From Bacteroidales bacterium (GTDB lineage: Bacteria; Bacteroidota; Bacteroidia; Bacteroidales; WCHB1-69), in the NCBI GenBank assembly GCA_016285615.1, contig JAEERB010000039.1:1-18537 (forward strand): a DNA stretch of 18,537 nt. The letters are read 5' to 3'. Every line of letters begins with the position of its first letter. Positions within the stretch are counted from its first letter, which is position 1. Positions 16,205 to 18,537 of the stretch are shown here, one piece after another. The notes below the pieces were generated by a model. It searched no databases, was not told the DNA's origin, and saw only the letters and a program-made list of their open reading frames with translations. Position numbers and translations under genes: made by a program.

Positions 16205-17377
16205 ATGAAAATCAGATTGTTATTGGCTTCTGTTCTGGCGGTGACCCTCTTCGCATGTCATCATAAGCAGGAAGCCGTTGCTCCGCAGGAAGAGACTGCG
16301 CCCGTCGATACACTCGAAGTGGTGACGGAAGACACTATTCCGCAGGGAGATGTTCAGTTGCAACAGATGGCCAATTTCTTGAGCGGACGCCCCGTGGCCG
16401 AAGATAGTCATCTCTATAAATTCACCCAGCAGGCAGCTTGGAAAAACTATGCCGCCCGTGCTAACGACTTGTGGCACACCTTCCAAACTAAAAAAGAGAG
16501 CTATACTGCTTGGGCCAAGACCGAGATTTATCCGTTAAGCAAGAACTATAACGAGCTCTTTTCGCCTTTTAGCGGCTCCGATTTTCTTTACGCCGATATC
16601 TTCTTTCCGAATATCACTACCATGTACCTCTTCGGTCTTGAAAGTGTGGGCTCGCTGCCCTCGACCGACTCGTTGAAGAAGAACCTGGGCTCGTACCTCG
16701 AAACGCTCAACGCCGGCATTGGCGATATTATGAAGCATAGCTTCTTTATTACCAAACACATGAAGACCGAGTTGGCTAATGTTCAAGTGGACGGTGTAGC
16801 TCCCTTATTGCTTATTTTCCTTACCCAAAGCGGACAGGAGATCTTGACGATGCAGTACGGCTCGGTGGACAAAGAAGGCCATTTCTTTGAAGTGCCTTAC
16901 GAACAGTTGAGTCGCCATCGTAACAAGCTGATTAAGATCACTTACCATCAGCCCAATATGCCTACAGTGCGCACCCTCTACTATACGGGCGGTACCAATG
17001 TGGCCAATGGCTCGCTGAAAGTGAATCCCGAATACATCAAGTTTATGGATAATATGGCTGATGGATGTGCAACATTCATTAAATCAGCGTCTTATTTGAT
17101 GCACGAGGAGGATTTCTCAATGATTCGCGATGTGGTGCTTGCCAAGTCCGACTTTATCATGCAGGATGACTCAGGTGTGCCGTATCGTTTCTTCCCAGCT
17201 AACGAATGGAAAACCCAGTTGTATGGCGGTTACAGTCGCCCCATTGCCTTGTTTAGCGAATATGCCGAGAGCGACCTTGCCGACGCCTACAAGAGCGAAG
17301 ATGTGAAGCCACTGCCTTTCCGCATCGGTTACAATCGTTTTTCTAATGAAAGAACTCATATAAGAATCAAAAAATAA
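16205..17377 (+). CDS. Lipoprotein of unknown function
   Basis: This 390-residue protein is not one I can place in a named family. The N-terminus MKIRLLLASVLAVTLFAC is a lipoprotein signal peptide with lipobox LFAC and acylation at Cys18. An acidic, Ala/Pro/Glu-rich linker follows (about 20-50). The rest appears globular and mixed alpha/beta, with aromatic-rich stretches such as FSPFSGSDFLYADIFFP and a conserved-looking YYTGGTNVANGSLKVNPEY. No catalytic motif is evident. The ATG at 16205 is chosen because it places the signal peptide at the very start. An upstream ATG at 16187 adds six residues only. It lies 29 bp after the metallopeptidase gene and 5 bp before the dehydrogenase gene, so co-expression is likely. 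Envelope location is inferred from the lipobox. Confidence 0.85.
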   Translation: MKIRLLLASVLAVTLFACHHKQEAVAPQEETAPVDTLEVVTEDTIPQGDVQLQQMANFLSGRPVAEDSHLYKFTQQAAWKNYAARANDLWHTFQTKKESYTAWAKTEIYPLSKNYNELFSPFSGSDFLYADIFFPNITTMYLFGLESVGSLPSTDSLKKNLGSYLETLNAGIGDIMKHSFFITKHMKTELANVQVDGVAPLLLIFLTQSGQEILTMQYGSVDKEGHFFEVPYEQLSRHRNKLIKITYHQPNMPTVRTLYYTGGTNVANGSLKVNPEYIKFMDNMADGCATFIKSASYLMHEEDFSMIRDVVLAKSDFIMQDDSGVPYRFFPANEWKTQLYGGYSRPIALFSEYAESDLADAYKSEDVKPLPFRIGYNRFSNERTHIRIKK

Positions 17378-17382
17378 CAACT

Positions 17383-18141
17383 ATGAAAAAAAGCATTCTG
17401 ATAACTGGTGCCTCTGGCGGTTTTGGTGAGGCCATCGCCAAAAATTTGGGCAAGTACGATTATAACTTGATTCTGACGGGCCGTAATGAAGCCAATCTGA
17501 AGAAAGTTTGTGATGATATAAAGAAGGAACATCCCCAATGTCAGATTCTGCCGCTGGTATTCGATGTGCAGGATCCCGATGCATGCAAGAAAGCCATAGA
17601 ATCCATTCCCGCAGAATTCTCCTATATTGACATTCTTGTGAATAATGCAGGTCTGGCTGTTGAGCTGAACCCCATCCACAAGGGTGCTTTGGAGGATTGG
17701 GAAAGAATGATCAACACCAATATCAAAGGTGTGCTTTATATTACGCGCTTGGTGTCGCCGCAGATGGTAGAACGCAAGGAAGGTCACATCATCAACATTG
17801 GCTCGATTGCCAGCCACGAAATCTATCCCGGTGGTAATGTCTATTGCGCTTCCAAACATGCGCTTTATGCACTGACCAAAGGTATGCGTGCAGATTTTCT
17901 GCCGTACAATATCCGTGTGACGCAAGTTTCTCCTGGCGCTGCTGAGACCAACTTCTCCGTGGTGCGCTTCCATGGCGACAAGGCCAAAGCCGACAAGGTT
18001 TACGAAGGCTATGAGCCGCTGGTAGCTCAGGATATTGCTGATATTGTGGAGTTTGCCATTACTCGTCCCGCCCATGTTTGCTTGAACGAGATTGTGGTTA
18101 CTCCCACAGCCCAATTCAACGGCGTAATTAACAGAAAGTAA
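17383..18141 (+). CDS. ydfG: Short-chain dehydrogenase, YdfG-like 3-hydroxy acid dehydrogenase
   Basis: This 252-residue cytoplasmic oxidoreductase belongs to the classical SDR family. The nucleotide loop is TGASGGFG (8-15), and Arg34 in LTGRN suggests NADP preference. NNAG is at 87-90, and the catalytic Ser141, Tyr154 and Lys158 (YCASK) are intact. Several stretches follow E. coli YdfG closely: IDILVNNAGLA, EGHIINIGSIA and NFSVVRFHGD. YdfG oxidises serine, allo-threonine and related 3-hydroxy acids and can reduce malonic semialdehyde. The assignment to that subfamily is by recognition rather than alignment. The gene starts 5 bp after the lipoprotein stop codon. Confidence 0.9.
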   Translation: MKKSILITGASGGFGEAIAKNLGKYDYNLILTGRNEANLKKVCDDIKKEHPQCQILPLVFDVQDPDACKKAIESIPAEFSYIDILVNNAGLAVELNPIHKGALEDWERMINTNIKGVLYITRLVSPQMVERKEGHIINIGSIASHEIYPGGNVYCASKHALYALTKGMRADFLPYNIRVTQVSPGAAETNFSVVRFHGDKAKADKVYEGYEPLVAQDIADIVEFAITRPAHVCLNEIVVTPTAQFNGVINRK

Positions 18142-18152
18142 TTTGTAAAACA

Positions 18153-18169
18153 TATTATTGAACATAATA
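18153..18169. promoter_or_regulatory. AT-rich dyad upstream of rubrerythrin
   Basis: TATTAT (18153-18158) and ATAATA (18164-18169) form an inverted repeat around TGAAC, in the 56-bp gap before the rubrerythrin ATG. Its size and AT-richness would suit a peroxide- or metal-responsive operator of the Fur/PerR type. In such AT-rich sequence it could equally be chance. Confidence 0.25.
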
Positions 18170-18197
18170 ATTATCAACCAATTAAACCCAATTAACT

Positions 18198-18537
18198 ATG
18201 AAAAAATTTATCTGCCCTGTTTGTGGTTATGTTTATGAAGGCGATGAAATGCCCGAAAAATGCCCCGTTTGCGGAAAACAAATGCAAGAAGTAAAAGAAG
18301 ACCAGATGAGCTGGGCTGCCGAACATGTTGTCGGTGTTGCCAAAGGTGCTCGCCAAGATATTATGGATGACCTGCGTGCCAACTTCAATGGTGAGTGCTG
18401 CGAAGTAGGTATGTACCTGGCTATGGCTCGCGTGGCTCATCGTGAAGGCTATCCCGAAATCGGTTTGTATTGGGAGAAAGCTGCTTACGAGGAAGCAGAA
18501 CATGCTGCCACGTTTGCCGAACTGCTGGGTGAAGTGC
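18198..18537 (+). CDS. Reverse rubrerythrin (NADH peroxidase type), 3'-truncated by window end
   Basis: The first 113 residues of a peroxide-reducing non-haem iron protein are present; the window ends inside the gene. An N-terminal rubredoxin domain has two CPVCG knuckles (Cys6, Cys9, Cys22, Cys25). A linker leads to the four-helix di-iron domain. There, Glu66 (GECCEVGMY) and the EEAEHA segment (Glu99, His102) are the expected iron ligands. Classical rubrerythrins carry the rubredoxin domain at the C-terminus. This order is that of reverse rubrerythrins of anaerobes, which detoxify hydrogen peroxide and oxygen using NADH-derived electrons. This fits a strictly anaerobic or microaerophilic host. 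The ATG at 18198 lies 56 bp after the dehydrogenase gene. Typical full length is about 180-195 residues. Confidence 0.93.
   Translation, partial: MKKFICPVCGYVYEGDEMPEKCPVCGKQMQEVKEDQMSWAAEHVVGVAKGARQDIMDDLRANFNGECCEVGMYLAMARVAHREGYPEIGLYWEKAAYEEAEHAATFAELLGEV

Noticed and set aside
18138..18145. GTAATTTG as a -7 promoter element for rubrerythrin
   Set aside because: It lacks the TA of TAnnTTTG, overlaps the stop codon of the dehydrogenase gene and has no matching -33 element.

Overview
The window reads as chromosomal DNA of a member of the Bacteroidota, most likely order Bacteroidales. Reasons: several genes are preceded by the Bacteroidetes -7 promoter element TAnnTTTG (before groES, gdhA, ade, ispE, the GH3-like gene and the zinc peptidase); clear Shine-Dalgarno sequences are absent and start codons sit in A-rich leaders; and the first gene combines a type IX secretion sorting-like module, a Bacteroidetes-style fibronectin III domain and FISUMP domains. 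The genus cannot be fixed from the sequence alone. Eleven complete protein genes and one 3'-truncated gene are supported. I see no tRNA, rRNA, CRISPR array, transposase or phage gene.

Layout. (1) Positions 1-2700 look accessory: a repeat-rich leader (13-bp tandem duplication, imperfect dyad, 7-bp microsatellite), a large secreted FISUMP protein, a rho-independent terminator and a perfect 28-bp palindrome. (2) Positions 2701-6826 hold the groES-groEL chaperonin genes followed 36 bp later by thrS. The groES leader carries a near-consensus sigma-54 type -24/-12 element, spaced TGACA motifs and a TAnnTTTG element. (3) Positions 6899-8387 are a monocistronic glutamate dehydrogenase gene with its own promoter and a strong, perfectly symmetric terminator. 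(4) Positions 8389-10001 encode adenine deaminase, with its -7 element directly against that terminator. (5) On the minus strand, 12578-10033, a GH3/ANL-superfamily adenylating enzyme is translationally coupled (ATGA overlap) to an outer-membrane beta-barrel protein. It diverges from (6) ispE and a secreted Asp-box (sialidase-like) protein, 12616-15235. Two -7 elements face each other in the 37-bp gap. (7) Positions 15330-18141 hold a membrane-anchored neutral zinc metallopeptidase, an unrecognised lipoprotein and a YdfG-type short-chain dehydrogenase in tight series. (8) A reverse-type rubrerythrin (rubredoxin domain first) runs off the end.

Most of the content is housekeeping: protein folding, tRNA charging, nitrogen assimilation, purine salvage, isoprenoid precursors and peroxide defence. 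Cell-envelope genes of unknown or loosely known role are interspersed. I do not see a clearly new multi-gene defence or biosynthetic system. The parts most worth a second look are the GH3-like/beta-barrel pair, the N-terminally placed T9SS-like module in the FISUMP protein, and the sigma-54-like element in front of groESL.
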